From Candidatus Poribacteria bacterium (GTDB taxonomy: Bacteria > Poribacteria > WGA-4E > WGA-3G): DNA of 64,000 nucleotides. This document shows, one piece after another, positions 51,476 to 60,752 of this stretch. The stretch spans positions 1,508,856-1,572,855 of the forward strand of contig OY282374.1 of assembly GCA_958295815.1 (NCBI GenBank), read 5' to 3'. The position numbers and the translations under genes were made by a program. Each line of letters begins with the position of its first letter. Positions within the stretch are counted from its first letter, which is position 1. The notes under the pieces are model-generated. The model was not told where the DNA came from. It worked only from the letters and a program-made list of their open reading frames with translations, and did no database searches.

Positions 51476-52173
51476 TGGATTTCCATTACAAAGACATCAT
51501 TCCGTGGGGCAGATCGTTTAACGAATACTTGGATATGTTTAACCTCTCTGAAGAGGATATGGCGCGGGACATCGTGGGTGTAGGCGACGGTCCCGCGTCA
51601 TTTAATGTCCGGATGTACCAGCGAGGCACGCCAGTAGTTTCCGTGGACCCGATCTACCGATATTCTGAGACGGAATTGCGCCAACGCATTCAGAAAACCT
51701 ACGATGATGTCATCGCACAAGCCAACCAGAATCAGGATAAATTTGTCTGGACAAAAATAGCGTCTGTCGATGAATTAGCGCAAATCAGGATGCAGGCGAT
51801 GGACGAATTTTGCCGAGATTTTGAGAGTGGCAAGCAGCAAGGACGCTACATAGACGCATCTCTCCCTCATTTACCTTTTCCGGATCGCCACTTTGATCTC
51901 GTACTTTCCGCACATCTCCTCTTTTTTTATTCCGCCAACAGAGATCTCGCCTTTCATCTCAATGGCATCCGAGAGCTACTCCGTATCGGATCTGAGGTAA
52001 GAATTTTTCCCATCGTTGATGTCAATAGTAACCCCTCGCCTTTCGTATCACCTGTTATTGACGAACTGGAAACGAATGGTATTGTTTGTTCGGTTGAACG
52101 TGTTCCCTATCATTTCCAGAAGACAGGAAACGAGATGTTGGTGCTAACGAATGCGCCGACGCCTACCAAATAG
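51475..52173 (+). CDS. Methyltransferase-like protein coupled to PhyH
   Basis: 232 residues starting with GTG at 51475, one base into the preceding stop. RDIVGVGDGPASFNV occupies the motif I position but is an unusual form of the SAM loop. The segment PFPDRHFDLVLSAHLLFFY matches the post-motif strand of class I methyltransferases. The protein may be a diverged methyltransferase or a SAM-binding non-enzyme. Similar proteins beginning with MDFHYKDI-like sequences are not known to me by function. Confidence 0.75.
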   Translation: MDFHYKDIIPWGRSFNEYLDMFNLSEEDMARDIVGVGDGPASFNVRMYQRGTPVVSVDPIYRYSETELRQRIQKTYDDVIAQANQNQDKFVWTKIASVDELAQIRMQAMDEFCRDFESGKQQGRYIDASLPHLPFPDRHFDLVLSAHLLFFYSANRDLAFHLNGIRELLRIGSEVRIFPIVDVNSNPSPFVSPVIDELETNGIVCSVERVPYHFQKTGNEMLVLTNAPTPTK

Positions 52174-52180
52174 TGTGTCA

Positions 52181-52233
52181 TGGACAAATCTTTGTAGGAG
52201 GGGTTTGTAACCCCGATTCTTTACAAGTGTCCA
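52181..52233. repeat. Large imperfect palindrome with GGTT core
   Basis: The inner stem is GGGGTT (52200-52205)/AACCCC (52209-52214). The outer arms TGGACA (52181-52186) and TGTCCA (52228-52233) are exact complements, with further partial pairing between. It lies just after the stop at 52173. Confidence 0.75.
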
Positions 52234-52324
52234 TGTGATTGTAGATTTTACTATAAATTCCGCGTTTGATGTGCGTCTAATATGATGTGATGGTATGGGG
52301 TAAAGTTGCCCATAGGGATCAGGC

Positions 52325-53125
52325 ATGAACATTAAAGTAGTAGTACTATTCACGATGGTATTTGGGACAGTAATTGTGCTCGTTGGATGTGGTCCTAAGT
52401 TAATAGATTGTCCTGATAATTCGGTTGGGTCTACTACTAAGGTCGGCAGGACGAAAGACGGGCTGCTGTATGAATTCGGAGTTGTGTCGGTGCGATATGA
52501 TGCTTCGGTTCAGCAAGAGACTGATTTGACCGATGGTGTCCCCTCAGCTGCTGTGCGTGAGTACTTTGTTAAAAGAGGGTATACACCAAAAGTTGAAGGC
52601 TATGTTATAGATTATGAGGTTATTTCTTTCGGTAGCGACGTTGATGCCTATCCGATGTTGAAAGAATTAAGAAATGTCCCAGGTGTTATGGAGACAGATT
52701 TGCATGTTTTTCATAAGACTTCTGAATTGTTGTATGCATCTACTTTAGATTATATTATCGAGGAGGGATGGAACAGAGATAGTCCGTCGGTTGGTCGGGC
52801 AATAGTTGAGGTCGGCATGATGAAAGACGGATCGCTATATGAGTTCGGAGTGTTACTGATACAGTATGATGAGATACGCACAACAAGTCCTACTCCTGTG
52901 GAAGCTGTGAATAATTTTTTTGTTATTAAAGGGCATACACCGAAAATCATAGATTCATTTTCTAATTTTGTAGTTATAAATGTCGGGGAATGTGTTGATA
53001 TTGCACCGATGCTGGGAGATATTGAGGCTATCCCTGGTATTATCAGTGCGCGACTCAACCTGTTATATCCTACCCTTGAGGTATTGCGAGGTGGATCAGA
53101 TATCCCCGGTATGCCATCATTTTGA
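52325..53125 (+). CDS. Lipoprotein with two tandem copies of an unknown domain
   Basis: 266 residues. Signal peptide and lipobox LVGC give lipidated Cys21 or so. Two homologous halves follow: the first (about 40-140) has KDGLLYEFGVVSVRYD, REYFVKRGYTPKVEGY and LRNVPGVMETDLHVFH. The second (about 160-255) has KDGSLYEFGVLLIQYD, NNFFVIKGHTPKIIDS and IEAIPGIISARLNLLY. The repeat is clear but I recognise no family. GGATCAGGC stands before the ATG. The gene is alone, convergent with the GNAT gene 14 bases on. Confidence 0.75.
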   Translation: MNIKVVVLFTMVFGTVIVLVGCGPKLIDCPDNSVGSTTKVGRTKDGLLYEFGVVSVRYDASVQQETDLTDGVPSAAVREYFVKRGYTPKVEGYVIDYEVISFGSDVDAYPMLKELRNVPGVMETDLHVFHKTSELLYASTLDYIIEEGWNRDSPSVGRAIVEVGMMKDGSLYEFGVLLIQYDEIRTTSPTPVEAVNNFFVIKGHTPKIIDSFSNFVVINVGECVDIAPMLGDIEAIPGIISARLNLLYPTLEVLRGGSDIPGMPSF

Positions 53126-53139
53126 CGCTTACTGAAGGG

Positions 53140-54066
53140 TTACCATTTGTCCGTAGGTGATTCAGAGAGGTTTCTGACGAACCCGTATGTCCAATCTACA
53201 GTCTGATAGCCGCAGTTGCTGTAAAAGAGAAATGCACGGTGATTCGTCCAACTCGTGCTGATCGCTGCGTGCCGATATCCGATTTTTTTCATCTCTTGGA
53301 GGGCGTACTGAAGCAGATAGCGCCCCAAGCCTTGTCCCTGAAATTCCTCTTCTATACCAAGCCAAACCGTATGAAGCCAGTCTTGAGCATCAGTGTGGCT
53401 TGAAAATTCACCACCACAGAGAGACTCACAGATACCGACCTGTTCACCATCTTGATGGGCAAGTACAGTGCAATTTGGGTGTCGTCCGCGCCCTTGCTTC
53501 CAGTCTACAGAAAGTTCTACTGGCAGACTCGAAGGTATAGGTGTGACAGAGTAATCTTCCCAGTCTAAGAAGACTTCACCATCGCAACGTTGGTAACCAT
53601 TGAGTCCCAAAAGACCTTGTACTTGGTCGAGTGCATCCGATAGATAGGCGTGGCCAAAATGATAGAAACGGTATCGGCAGTCTTGTGAAAAGGCGAAAAT
53701 TTTAGAAATATTGTGTGTTTTTAGATAGGCTTCTGCCTGTTCAAGTACGGCTTGTCCGATGTCCCTCGCACCGCGTTCGTAACCCAAAAACCGAATAACG
53801 CCTACGTCCTCTTCCCTGTCGTCTCCAATCTGACCGATACCGACGTGAATATATGCCTCCACTGCTCCCTTTGTTATCGCGACGAGGGCAGTTTCAGAGT
53901 CGAGTCCACCTTCCTGTATATTGGCTTTACCGGTGGTAACCCCGCGTATCGCGATCGAGAATTCATCCTCTGTTACAGGATAGCAATGCGGCACATCAGC
54001 GGTCATGTGGTTATAAAATTGTGTCACCGACGTTTGCATGTCGGATGTATATTGGAATATATCCAT
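53140..54066 (-). CDS. GNAT-family acetyltransferase, two-domain length
   Basis: 308 residues, about twice a minimal GNAT domain. The C-terminal domain holds the acetyl-CoA loop EEFQGQGLGRYLLQYAL, followed by AISTSWTNHRAFLFYSNCGY, the classic end of the fold. The N-terminal half (AYIHVGIGQIG; DIGQAVLEQAEAYLKTH) looks like a second, degenerate GNAT domain. Substrate unknown. A TAGGAGG lies before the ATG. It is convergent with the preceding lipoprotein gene. Confidence 0.85.
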   Translation of the reverse strand: MDIFQYTSDMQTSVTQFYNHMTADVPHCYPVTEDEFSIAIRGVTTGKANIQEGGLDSETALVAITKGAVEAYIHVGIGQIGDDREEDVGVIRFLGYERGARDIGQAVLEQAEAYLKTHNISKIFAFSQDCRYRFYHFGHAYLSDALDQVQGLLGLNGYQRCDGEVFLDWEDYSVTPIPSSLPVELSVDWKQGRGRHPNCTVLAHQDGEQVGICESLCGGEFSSHTDAQDWLHTVWLGIEEEFQGQGLGRYLLQYALQEMKKIGYRHAAISTSWTNHRAFLFYSNCGYQTVDWTYGFVRNLSESPTDKW

Positions 54067-54124
54067 CTGTCCTCCTATGTCCTATTCTGACTGAAACCTA
54101 CAATTATTAATACTCCAGAAAATA

Positions 54125-54145
54125 GGCGGGGTTTAAAGCCCCGCC
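54125..54145. repeat. GC-rich palindrome downstream of metalloprotease 1
   Basis: GGCGGGG (54125-54131)/CCCCGCC (54139-54145), loop TTTAAAG, 45 bases past the stop of the metalloprotease gene. On the minus strand TATTTT follows, so it may serve as a weak terminator. The flanking text is shared with the palindrome at 57019. Confidence 0.75.
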
Positions 54146-54189
54146 AGCGAATATGGGAATTTTGTGTAAAACTGAAAATATAGGATTAT

Positions 54190-56817
54190 TTAGTGTTTAT
54201 CGACTTGGAAACTGGCATCCAACGCCTTTGAAACGCGAACCTGTGATTCTTTGAGGTGTGCCAAGCTATAATCGTCGAGTTTGCCTTGAGCGTTTTGAAG
54301 TAGGCGTTGTATCTCACTGTTGATTTCCTCAAGATGGTGGCGTGCGAGTGATCTCGCATCCTCGGGGGTCCCACTATCTGGATCCAACATTAGTTTGATA
54401 AGCTGCTTGAGATGTTCACGCTGCAAACCGCGACGGAAACTGGAGATAAACGCGTCTGTACTCGACCACTGTTTCTCTCCTGGATTCCGTTCGAGTTCTA
54501 CCCAAACCGCCTCTGTAATACCTGAGAAGAGCTCTGGCATTGTAAACGCGTCCTCATTCTTAGGAAACTTCAGTTCTGTGTCCTGAACCCGTGCAAGCAC
54601 AGTCGGATAAAGCAACCGTTCCAAGATAGCGGTTTGATTGCGCAGAATGACATCATGCACAGGATAATCGAAACGTGTGGAATTCCAACTGTCTGCTCCC
54701 CAGTCACTCCAGCGAGTGATTGCCAGACTGTTAAGTAGGTCGGGTGGGAAATCGAAAGCTCTATCGGAGAGAGCGTGTTCTTTGAGGAATTCGAGTGCCT
54801 CGCGTTGTTTAACCGCAGGGACCGGCACGTATGGTAAGCGTCCATTTTCATCACCCCGGTGGTCGCGATGGTGATACTGTCCACCGATATAGCGACTTGC
54901 GAGGAACATTGTTATACCGTGTTCATAAAGTAATCTTCCGAATGCTTGTCTGACACGTTGGTAGCCCTTTCCCTCTTTTGTAACCTTATTTGTGATCTTA
55001 CCCCAGAGTTCGACGACAATTTCCCGCCGCCGTTTGGCAAACTCAAGTGGATCAGCACCAAGGTCCCCACGGTTGACTAACGGATCCAGATCTCGGTATT
55101 GATACCAATAAGAATCCTCATCCGTAGCGTACGTCAGTTCTGGCATTGCAGCACGAGTGGCAATTTTGCCCAACGCCTCTAACTCATCTTCGGGTTTGCT
55201 TCCGCCAATCGGTTTATAGGCATATTCAACCACCCAGTAGTCCCAAGGTCCAATTGTTGGTGTATAGTAATGCCCCTGTTTTTCGCCTTCGGGAGCGATA
55301 TTCACAGCATCATATTCCATGACGGAGCCGATAAGTGCTTCACCGGATTTTTTGTTCAGGTCGTCGAGAGAAAATATCGTGCTCGCTTTAAAGTTATGAC
55401 GGAACCCCAACGTATGTCCGACTTCGTGCATCGTCAGTGTTTTGAGTGCTTGCCCAATAAACTCTTCTGGTAGTTCACCACCTTCATCAATCAAATCACG
55501 CGCCTGCAAAACGCTCGTCATGAGCCCTACTTGATGTGCCAATCCAGATGCCATATCACACCTAAACTGTGAGGAACGATCCATTGGATGATCCCGTTCA
55601 TGCTCCAACTCATCAAAGAACGTTGTATACTGTCGCTGCCAACCCCTGATGAAGAGATCACTGATAAGGATATCAGCGTCTAATATCTGTCCTGTCAGTG
55701 GATTCACGCGAGAGGGACCAATGGCAAAACCTGCGTCAACGACCCAACGGATCGTATTATAACGCGCATCTTCGGGGTCCCAGTCCTCATAGTCTTGCTG
55801 AATTCGTGCTTCAATTGCATCAGCAAAACCTATTTTTTCAAATGCCTTGTTCCATTCCAGAATTCCCTGTCGAATGTAAGGACGAAAGCGGTGTGGAACG
55901 GTTTTTTCGATGTAGAAGATAATTGGATCCATCGGTGGTGAGAGTTTTGCATCTTTGTCCGCTTTCTCCAAATGCCATCGCTGGACGTAGCGCGCAAACG
56001 GTTCATCGCTGATTCGAGCTGAATAGTCTTTGATTGCCGTCATGAAGTGTCCGAGCCTGTCGTCAGCCAATCGTGGGTTATAACTGTTTGATGGCAATTC
56101 AGCGAGACTGTAGTGGAGTGTCAACTGGATCCCACGACTGTCGGGGACAGTTTCTATGTAGCTTGCTGATGTGTACACCGCTTCTACTCTCAACTCGACG
56201 TTCTTTGGAAACGCCTTGACTGTTCCCCAAGTACTCCGCGTTTTGTCGAACCGGGCATCAGCAGCAATACTACGTGCTAGAGGTGGCAGATCGGATATAA
56301 AAACAGGAGAGATATTCACCAGAAGACTCTTCCGTTGTGGATGGATGCTTTCAATCTTAAGAGAAAATAGGATAGAATCGCTGTAACTGTAGTCAACCGC
56401 TTGTGCTGTCGGTGTCCCCTTCTTAGCACGGAAACGTACATTTTTTCGCACGAGGTGCACATTGTCACCAACGCGTCGCCAGGCGAGCAGCCAATCATCC
56501 ATTATCATGCCTGAAATAAGGAACCCTCTCCCTAAACCGCGTGAAAGGCTGATCATGCATAGAAAGGGTTTGTCCAATTGTGAGGGCTGTATCTCGCAAT
56601 ATAGGTTCTCTTTTTTCTGGTATAGTTTGTAAAAACCATCGTAGCTTGTACTGCCTTCGATGACTTTCGCAAAATCTTCAAAATCTTTTTTCTTTTTTGC
56701 GGATGCTTCTTGTATGGTGGATTTTACAGACGGTGTTGCTTCCTGAGCAGATGCTGAAAGGCAATAGCCACTTATTATGGTTAGACATATCCAAACAGTC
56801 AATAGAGGTCGCATCAT
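54190..56817 (-). CDS. Exported zinc-dependent metalloprotease (DUF5117/DUF4953 type), copy 1
   Basis: 875 residues: signal peptide (about 1-24), an N-terminal DUF5117-like domain with SLLVNISPVFISDLP and PDSRGIQLTLHYSLAELP, and a metzincin catalytic domain. The zinc motif HEVGHTLGFRH gives His464, Glu465, His468 and His474. The Met-turn is Met500 in GSVMEYDAVN. These large proteases are found in Bacteroidetes, Gemmatimonadetes and related groups, and are probably periplasmic or secreted. It is a clear tandem paralogue of the gene at 57089, identical at most motif positions, with an 8-bp inverted repeat upstream. Confidence 0.93.
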   Translation of the reverse strand: MMRPLLTVWICLTIISGYCLSASAQEATPSVKSTIQEASAKKKKDFEDFAKVIEGSTSYDGFYKLYQKKENLYCEIQPSQLDKPFLCMISLSRGLGRGFLISGMIMDDWLLAWRRVGDNVHLVRKNVRFRAKKGTPTAQAVDYSYSDSILFSLKIESIHPQRKSLLVNISPVFISDLPPLARSIAADARFDKTRSTWGTVKAFPKNVELRVEAVYTSASYIETVPDSRGIQLTLHYSLAELPSNSYNPRLADDRLGHFMTAIKDYSARISDEPFARYVQRWHLEKADKDAKLSPPMDPIIFYIEKTVPHRFRPYIRQGILEWNKAFEKIGFADAIEARIQQDYEDWDPEDARYNTIRWVVDAGFAIGPSRVNPLTGQILDADILISDLFIRGWQRQYTTFFDELEHERDHPMDRSSQFRCDMASGLAHQVGLMTSVLQARDLIDEGGELPEEFIGQALKTLTMHEVGHTLGFRHNFKASTIFSLDDLNKKSGEALIGSVMEYDAVNIAPEGEKQGHYYTPTIGPWDYWVVEYAYKPIGGSKPEDELEALGKIATRAAMPELTYATDEDSYWYQYRDLDPLVNRGDLGADPLEFAKRRREIVVELWGKITNKVTKEGKGYQRVRQAFGRLLYEHGITMFLASRYIGGQYHHRDHRGDENGRLPYVPVPAVKQREALEFLKEHALSDRAFDFPPDLLNSLAITRWSDWGADSWNSTRFDYPVHDVILRNQTAILERLLYPTVLARVQDTELKFPKNEDAFTMPELFSGITEAVWVELERNPGEKQWSSTDAFISSFRRGLQREHLKQLIKLMLDPDSGTPEDARSLARHHLEEINSEIQRLLQNAQGKLDDYSLAHLKESQVRVSKALDASFQVDKH

Positions 56818-56963
56818 TTCTTCTCCTTTTTTCGGTGTCGTTTACAAACCAAAACATGCATTTATAGGCGTATTAGGCTAAACGTATCGCTGTGGACCAG
56901 TGCATTTTTAATGCCTTGTTTTCAAATAATATAGGTTATTCTGACTAAAAATAAGTATATCAT

Positions 56964-56989
56964 TTTACCATTTTATTCGCTATGGTAAA
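56964..56989. promoter_or_regulatory. Inverted repeat upstream of metalloprotease 1
   Basis: TTTACCAT (56964-56971) and ATGGTAAA (56982-56989) are exact complements with a 10-base spacer, next to a minus-strand TATACT at 56959-56954. This is a likely operator for the gene ending at 54190. Confidence 0.5.
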
Positions 56990-57018
56990 CTATACAATTA
57001 CTTGTACACCAGAAAATT

Positions 57019-57039
57019 GGCGGGGTTTCAAACCCCGCC
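57019..57039. repeat. GC-rich palindrome downstream of metalloprotease 2
   Basis: GGCGGGGTT/AACCCCGCC with loop TCA, 50 bases past the metalloprotease 2 stop. It matches the palindrome at 54125 in sequence and flank (both followed by CAGC and ATATGGGAATTT). Confidence 0.8.
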
Positions 57040-57088
57040 AGCAAATATGGGAATTTAGTATGGATCCTAAAGAAAAATATAGGATTAT

Positions 57089-59713
57089 TTAGCGTTTGTC
57101 TACTTGGAAATTCGCATCTAACGCCTTTGACACGCGTACCTCGGATTCTTCGAGGTGTGCCGAACTATAATCGTCGAGTTTGCCCTGAGCGTTTTGAAGC
57201 ACGTTTTGTATCCGGCTGTTGATTTGACCGAGATGGCGGCGTGCGAGTGATCGTGCATCCTCAGGGGTCCCACTATCTGGATCCAACATGAGTTTGATAA
57301 GCTGCTTGAGATGTTCACGCTGCAAACCGCGACGGAAACTGGAGATAAACGCATCGGAATTCGACCACTGCTTTTCTCCGGGATTCCGTTGGAGTTCTAC
57401 CCAAACCGCATCCGAAATGCCAGAGAAGAGTTCTGGCAATGTGAATGCATCCTCACCTTTAGGAAACTTCAGTTCGGTGTCTTGGATACGCGCCAAAACT
57501 GTCGGGTAAAGTAATCGTTCCAAGATGCGGTTTTGATTACGCAGAATAACGTCGTGTACTGGATAATCCAAACGGCTGGAACCCCCACTACTTGATCCCC
57601 AGTCACTCCAACGCGTGGTTGCGAGACTGTTAAGCAGGTCGGGTGGGAAATCGAAGGCTTTGTCCGAAAGTGCGTATTCTTTGAGAAATTGGAGTGCTTC
57701 ACGCTGTTTTGCTGCTGGAACAGGCACGTATGGTAAACGTCCCTTTTCATCACCCCGATGGTCGCGATGATGATATTGTCCACCGATGTAGCGGCTTGCA
57801 ATATACATTGCACGGCCGTGTTCACCAAGGAGTGAACCAAAAGCCCGACGGACACGTTGATAGCCCATCCCCTCTTTTGTAACTTTATCTGCAACCTCGT
57901 CCCAGAGATCAACAACAATCTCGCGCCGCTGCTTAGCGAATTCAAGCGGATCGGCACCGAGATCCCAACGGTTGACTAACGGATCCAGATCGCGGTATTG
58001 ATACGAGTAAGCGTCGCCGTCGGTCCCGTAGGTTAACTCTGGTGCCGCGACACGCGAAGCAATTTTGCCCAACGCCTCTAATTCATCTTCCGGTTTGCTA
58101 CCATCAATCGGTTTATAGGCGTACTCAATCACCCAGTAATCCCAGGGTCCGATGGTCGTTGTATAGTAATCTCCCTGTTTTTTACCTTCGGGTGCGATGT
58201 TCACAGCATCGTATTCCATCACAGAACCAAGAAGTGCTTTATCAGTTTGGGTGTTCAGTTCGTCAAGCGGAAGTATTGTACTCGCTTTAAAGTTGTGACG
58301 CAACCCCAACGTGTGACCGACTTCGTGCATGGTCAATGACTTGAGTGCTTGCCCAATAAACTCTTCTGGCAATTCACCGTCTCTTTCAGTTAAATCACGC
58401 ACCTGTAAAACACTCGCCATGAATGCCATCTGCCTTGCCAATCCAGTTGCCATATCGCATCTAAGGTGTGAGGTGTGATCCATCGGGTGGTCGCGTTCAT
58501 ACTCGAGTTCATCAAAGAAAGTTGTATATTGCCGCTGCCAAGACCTGATGAAACCGTCACTGATAAGGATATCCGCATCCAATATCTGACCCGTCAACGG
58601 ATTTACGCGAGATGGACCAATGGCAAAACCTGCGTCAACAACCCAACGGATTGTGTTATAACGCGCATCCTCAGGGTCCCAATCTTCATAGTCTTGTTGA
58701 ATTCGTGCCTCAATCGCATCAATAATGCCTATCTTTTCAAATGCCTTGTTCCATTCCAGAATCCCTTGCCGAATATAGGGGCGGAAACGGTGCGGCACCG
58801 TTTTTTCGATATAGAAAATAATCGGATCCATCGGTGGAGAAAATTTCGCTTTTTTGTCTGCTTTTTCCAAATGCCATCGGTTGACATAGCGGATAAACGG
58901 GGCATCGCTGGTTTGAATTGAATAGTCTTTGATCGTTGTCATAAAATGTCCAACACGGTCATCGGCGATTCGGGAGCGATAGTTGTTCGATGGGAGTTCG
59001 GCGAGGCTGTAGTGCACGGTCATTTGGATTCCACGACTGTCCGGGACAGTTTCTATGTAGCTTGTTGATGTGTACACTGCCTCAGTTTTCAACTCGACGT
59101 TCTTTGGAAACGCCTTGATTTTTCCCCAAGTGCTACGCGTTTTGTCAAACCGGGCATCAGGAGCAATGCGACGTGCCAAAAGTGGAAAATCGGATATAAA
59201 AACAGGAGAGATATTTACCAGAAGGCTCTTCCGTTGTGGATGGATGCTTTCAATCTTAAGGGAAAACAGCACAGAATCGCTGTAGCTATAGTCGACCGAT
59301 TGTGCTGTTGGTGTCCCTTGCTGAGCACGAAAGCGCACATTTTTTCGTACCAGATGTACGTTATCCCCAACTCGCCGCCAGACGAGCAGCCACTCTTCTA
59401 ATGTCATTCCAGCGATAAGGCGTCCTTGACCGATACCGCGCGCAACACTCGTCATGCATAAGAAAGGTTTGTCTAATTGTGACGGCTGTATTTCGCAATA
59501 GAGGTTTTCTTTTTTTTGATGAAGTTTGAAAAATCCTTCGTAACTTGTGCTATCTTCGGTGACCTTGTCAAAGTCTTCAAACTCTTTTTTCTTTTCTGCA
59601 GGTGCTGCCGTCGCCACAGGTGTTGCTGGTTGTGTCGCTTCCTGCGCAGATATTGGAAGGCAATAAACGCTTATTAAGATTAAACAGATCCAAAAAGTCA
59701 ATTGGCATCGCAT
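57089..59713 (-). CDS. Exported zinc-dependent metalloprotease (DUF5117/DUF4953 type), copy 2
   Basis: 874 residues with the same architecture as copy 1: signal peptide ending near PISAQ, DUF5117-like domain, then HEVGHTLGLRH with His463, Glu464, His467 and His473, and Met499 in the Met-turn. It differs mainly in the N-terminal low-complexity linker (PATPVATAAPAEKK) and scattered substitutions. No frameshift is seen, so both copies seem functional. The two genes and their 3' palindromes were duplicated as a block. AAGGAG lies before the start. The PhyH gene lies 17 bases upstream on the same strand, so copy 2 may be read from its promoter. Confidence 0.93.
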   Translation of the reverse strand: MRCQLTFWICLILISVYCLPISAQEATQPATPVATAAPAEKKKEFEDFDKVTEDSTSYEGFFKLHQKKENLYCEIQPSQLDKPFLCMTSVARGIGQGRLIAGMTLEEWLLVWRRVGDNVHLVRKNVRFRAQQGTPTAQSVDYSYSDSVLFSLKIESIHPQRKSLLVNISPVFISDFPLLARRIAPDARFDKTRSTWGKIKAFPKNVELKTEAVYTSTSYIETVPDSRGIQMTVHYSLAELPSNNYRSRIADDRVGHFMTTIKDYSIQTSDAPFIRYVNRWHLEKADKKAKFSPPMDPIIFYIEKTVPHRFRPYIRQGILEWNKAFEKIGIIDAIEARIQQDYEDWDPEDARYNTIRWVVDAGFAIGPSRVNPLTGQILDADILISDGFIRSWQRQYTTFFDELEYERDHPMDHTSHLRCDMATGLARQMAFMASVLQVRDLTERDGELPEEFIGQALKSLTMHEVGHTLGLRHNFKASTILPLDELNTQTDKALLGSVMEYDAVNIAPEGKKQGDYYTTTIGPWDYWVIEYAYKPIDGSKPEDELEALGKIASRVAAPELTYGTDGDAYSYQYRDLDPLVNRWDLGADPLEFAKQRREIVVDLWDEVADKVTKEGMGYQRVRRAFGSLLGEHGRAMYIASRYIGGQYHHRDHRGDEKGRLPYVPVPAAKQREALQFLKEYALSDKAFDFPPDLLNSLATTRWSDWGSSSGGSSRLDYPVHDVILRNQNRILERLLYPTVLARIQDTELKFPKGEDAFTLPELFSGISDAVWVELQRNPGEKQWSNSDAFISSFRRGLQREHLKQLIKLMLDPDSGTPEDARSLARRHLGQINSRIQNVLQNAQGKLDDYSSAHLEESEVRVSKALDANFQVDKR

Positions 59714-59730
59714 TATTTTTTCTCCTTATT

Positions 59731-60495
59731 TTACCCGAGTGGCTGATAAAGAACCCGCTGGCTACCGTCAAATGAGAATCGAGGCCAATCGCGTTCCCAG
59801 TTTTCAGAGGCGTAAGGGATGTAGTGGCACGCCAACGCATGTCTGCGGGTGCCAGGTTTCAAGATCTGCGCACCACCATGGATTAACTTTCCATCAAACA
59901 GAATTACATCTCCGGCGTTCACCTTGACCTGAATTACCTCGGTGCCGTTTTCACGAACTACCTCTTTAACCGCCGGAAAATAACGGTTGTGCTGTTGTAG
60001 TTCGTACGTCTCTCCGGGTAACAACGTCATCGGCACGTCCTTTTTCGTAACTAATTTGCCCCTATTTGAACCGGGTTGTACAACAAGCGGACCGTTATCT
60101 TCATCAACACGAACCATAGCAATCCATGCAGACATACAATCGGGTAGGTAGTACTGGTCTTGATGAAACGGATGCTCCGACCCCTCATAAAAGTGCATCG
60201 TCTGAATCCCTTCCGGTTCACCGTCAAAACAGTCTGAAAGCGGTTTATGTAAGCGCGGATCGATAAGCAAATCCAATACACGTTGATCATATAGATGCTG
60301 GTTAAAGGTTCGGGATCCGTATTTATCCTGTTGAAAAAACCCTTCAAGATGCTTGTGTCCTTTATGAAGGTCTTCCATATGCGCAACAAAATCTTGACAC
60401 TCTTCCTGCGAAAGGACATTTTCAAGAATGAGATACCCGTTTTCCTGATAGAACGTTTTTTGCGCAGATGTTAAGCCTGTCTGTTCAGATGTCAT
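59731..60495 (-). CDS. Phytanoyl-CoA dioxygenase (PhyH) family protein
   Basis: 254 residues, shorter than the family member at 50432 and with a standard core. The iron ligands are His111-x-Asp113 (HPFHQDQYYLPD) and His206 (KLIHGGAQ). The 2-oxoglutarate arginine is Arg217 or Arg218 (GTRRHALACHY). The N-terminus QKTFYQENGYLILENVLS is typical. It probably hydroxylates a small metabolite in the cytoplasm. It lies directly before metalloprotease copy 2 on the same strand, with no evident functional tie. Confidence 0.92.
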   Translation of the reverse strand: MTSEQTGLTSAQKTFYQENGYLILENVLSQEECQDFVAHMEDLHKGHKHLEGFFQQDKYGSRTFNQHLYDQRVLDLLIDPRLHKPLSDCFDGEPEGIQTMHFYEGSEHPFHQDQYYLPDCMSAWIAMVRVDEDNGPLVVQPGSNRGKLVTKKDVPMTLLPGETYELQQHNRYFPAVKEVVRENGTEVIQVKVNAGDVILFDGKLIHGGAQILKPGTRRHALACHYIPYASENWERDWPRFSFDGSQRVLYQPLG

Positions 60496-60623
60496 TTTGT
60501 CTCCGTTATTAATGTACCATGTTTATGTTGGTTAAACCTGAATAATTCTATCACGACTCTAAATCTGATGTCAAATTACTAATTGCTGACTGCTGTCGTC
60601 CTCTGAAACTACCAATATATGTC

Positions 60624-60653
60624 TTGACCGATTGCATTTACCTGTGCTATTCT
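60624..60653 (+). promoter_or_regulatory. Predicted sigma-70 promoter of the alcohol dehydrogenase gene
   Basis: TTGACC (60624-60629), 18-base spacer, TATTCT (60648-60653). This makes a translation start at 60624 impossible for that transcript and supports the ATG at 60753. Confidence 0.5.
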
Positions 60654-60752
60654 ATCCTAATCAAATCTTTTAAAGGAGGAAACCTTTCTCTCCACAATAA
60701 AGCCTTGCCACTTTTAGGCGAGACGTGGGGAGGCTTGGTTGTTATAGTTTTT

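Noticed and set aside
60624..60752. Longer N-terminus for the alcohol dehydrogenase
   Set aside because: It would start inside the predicted promoter -35, and the family N-terminus begins at residue 44 of that frame.
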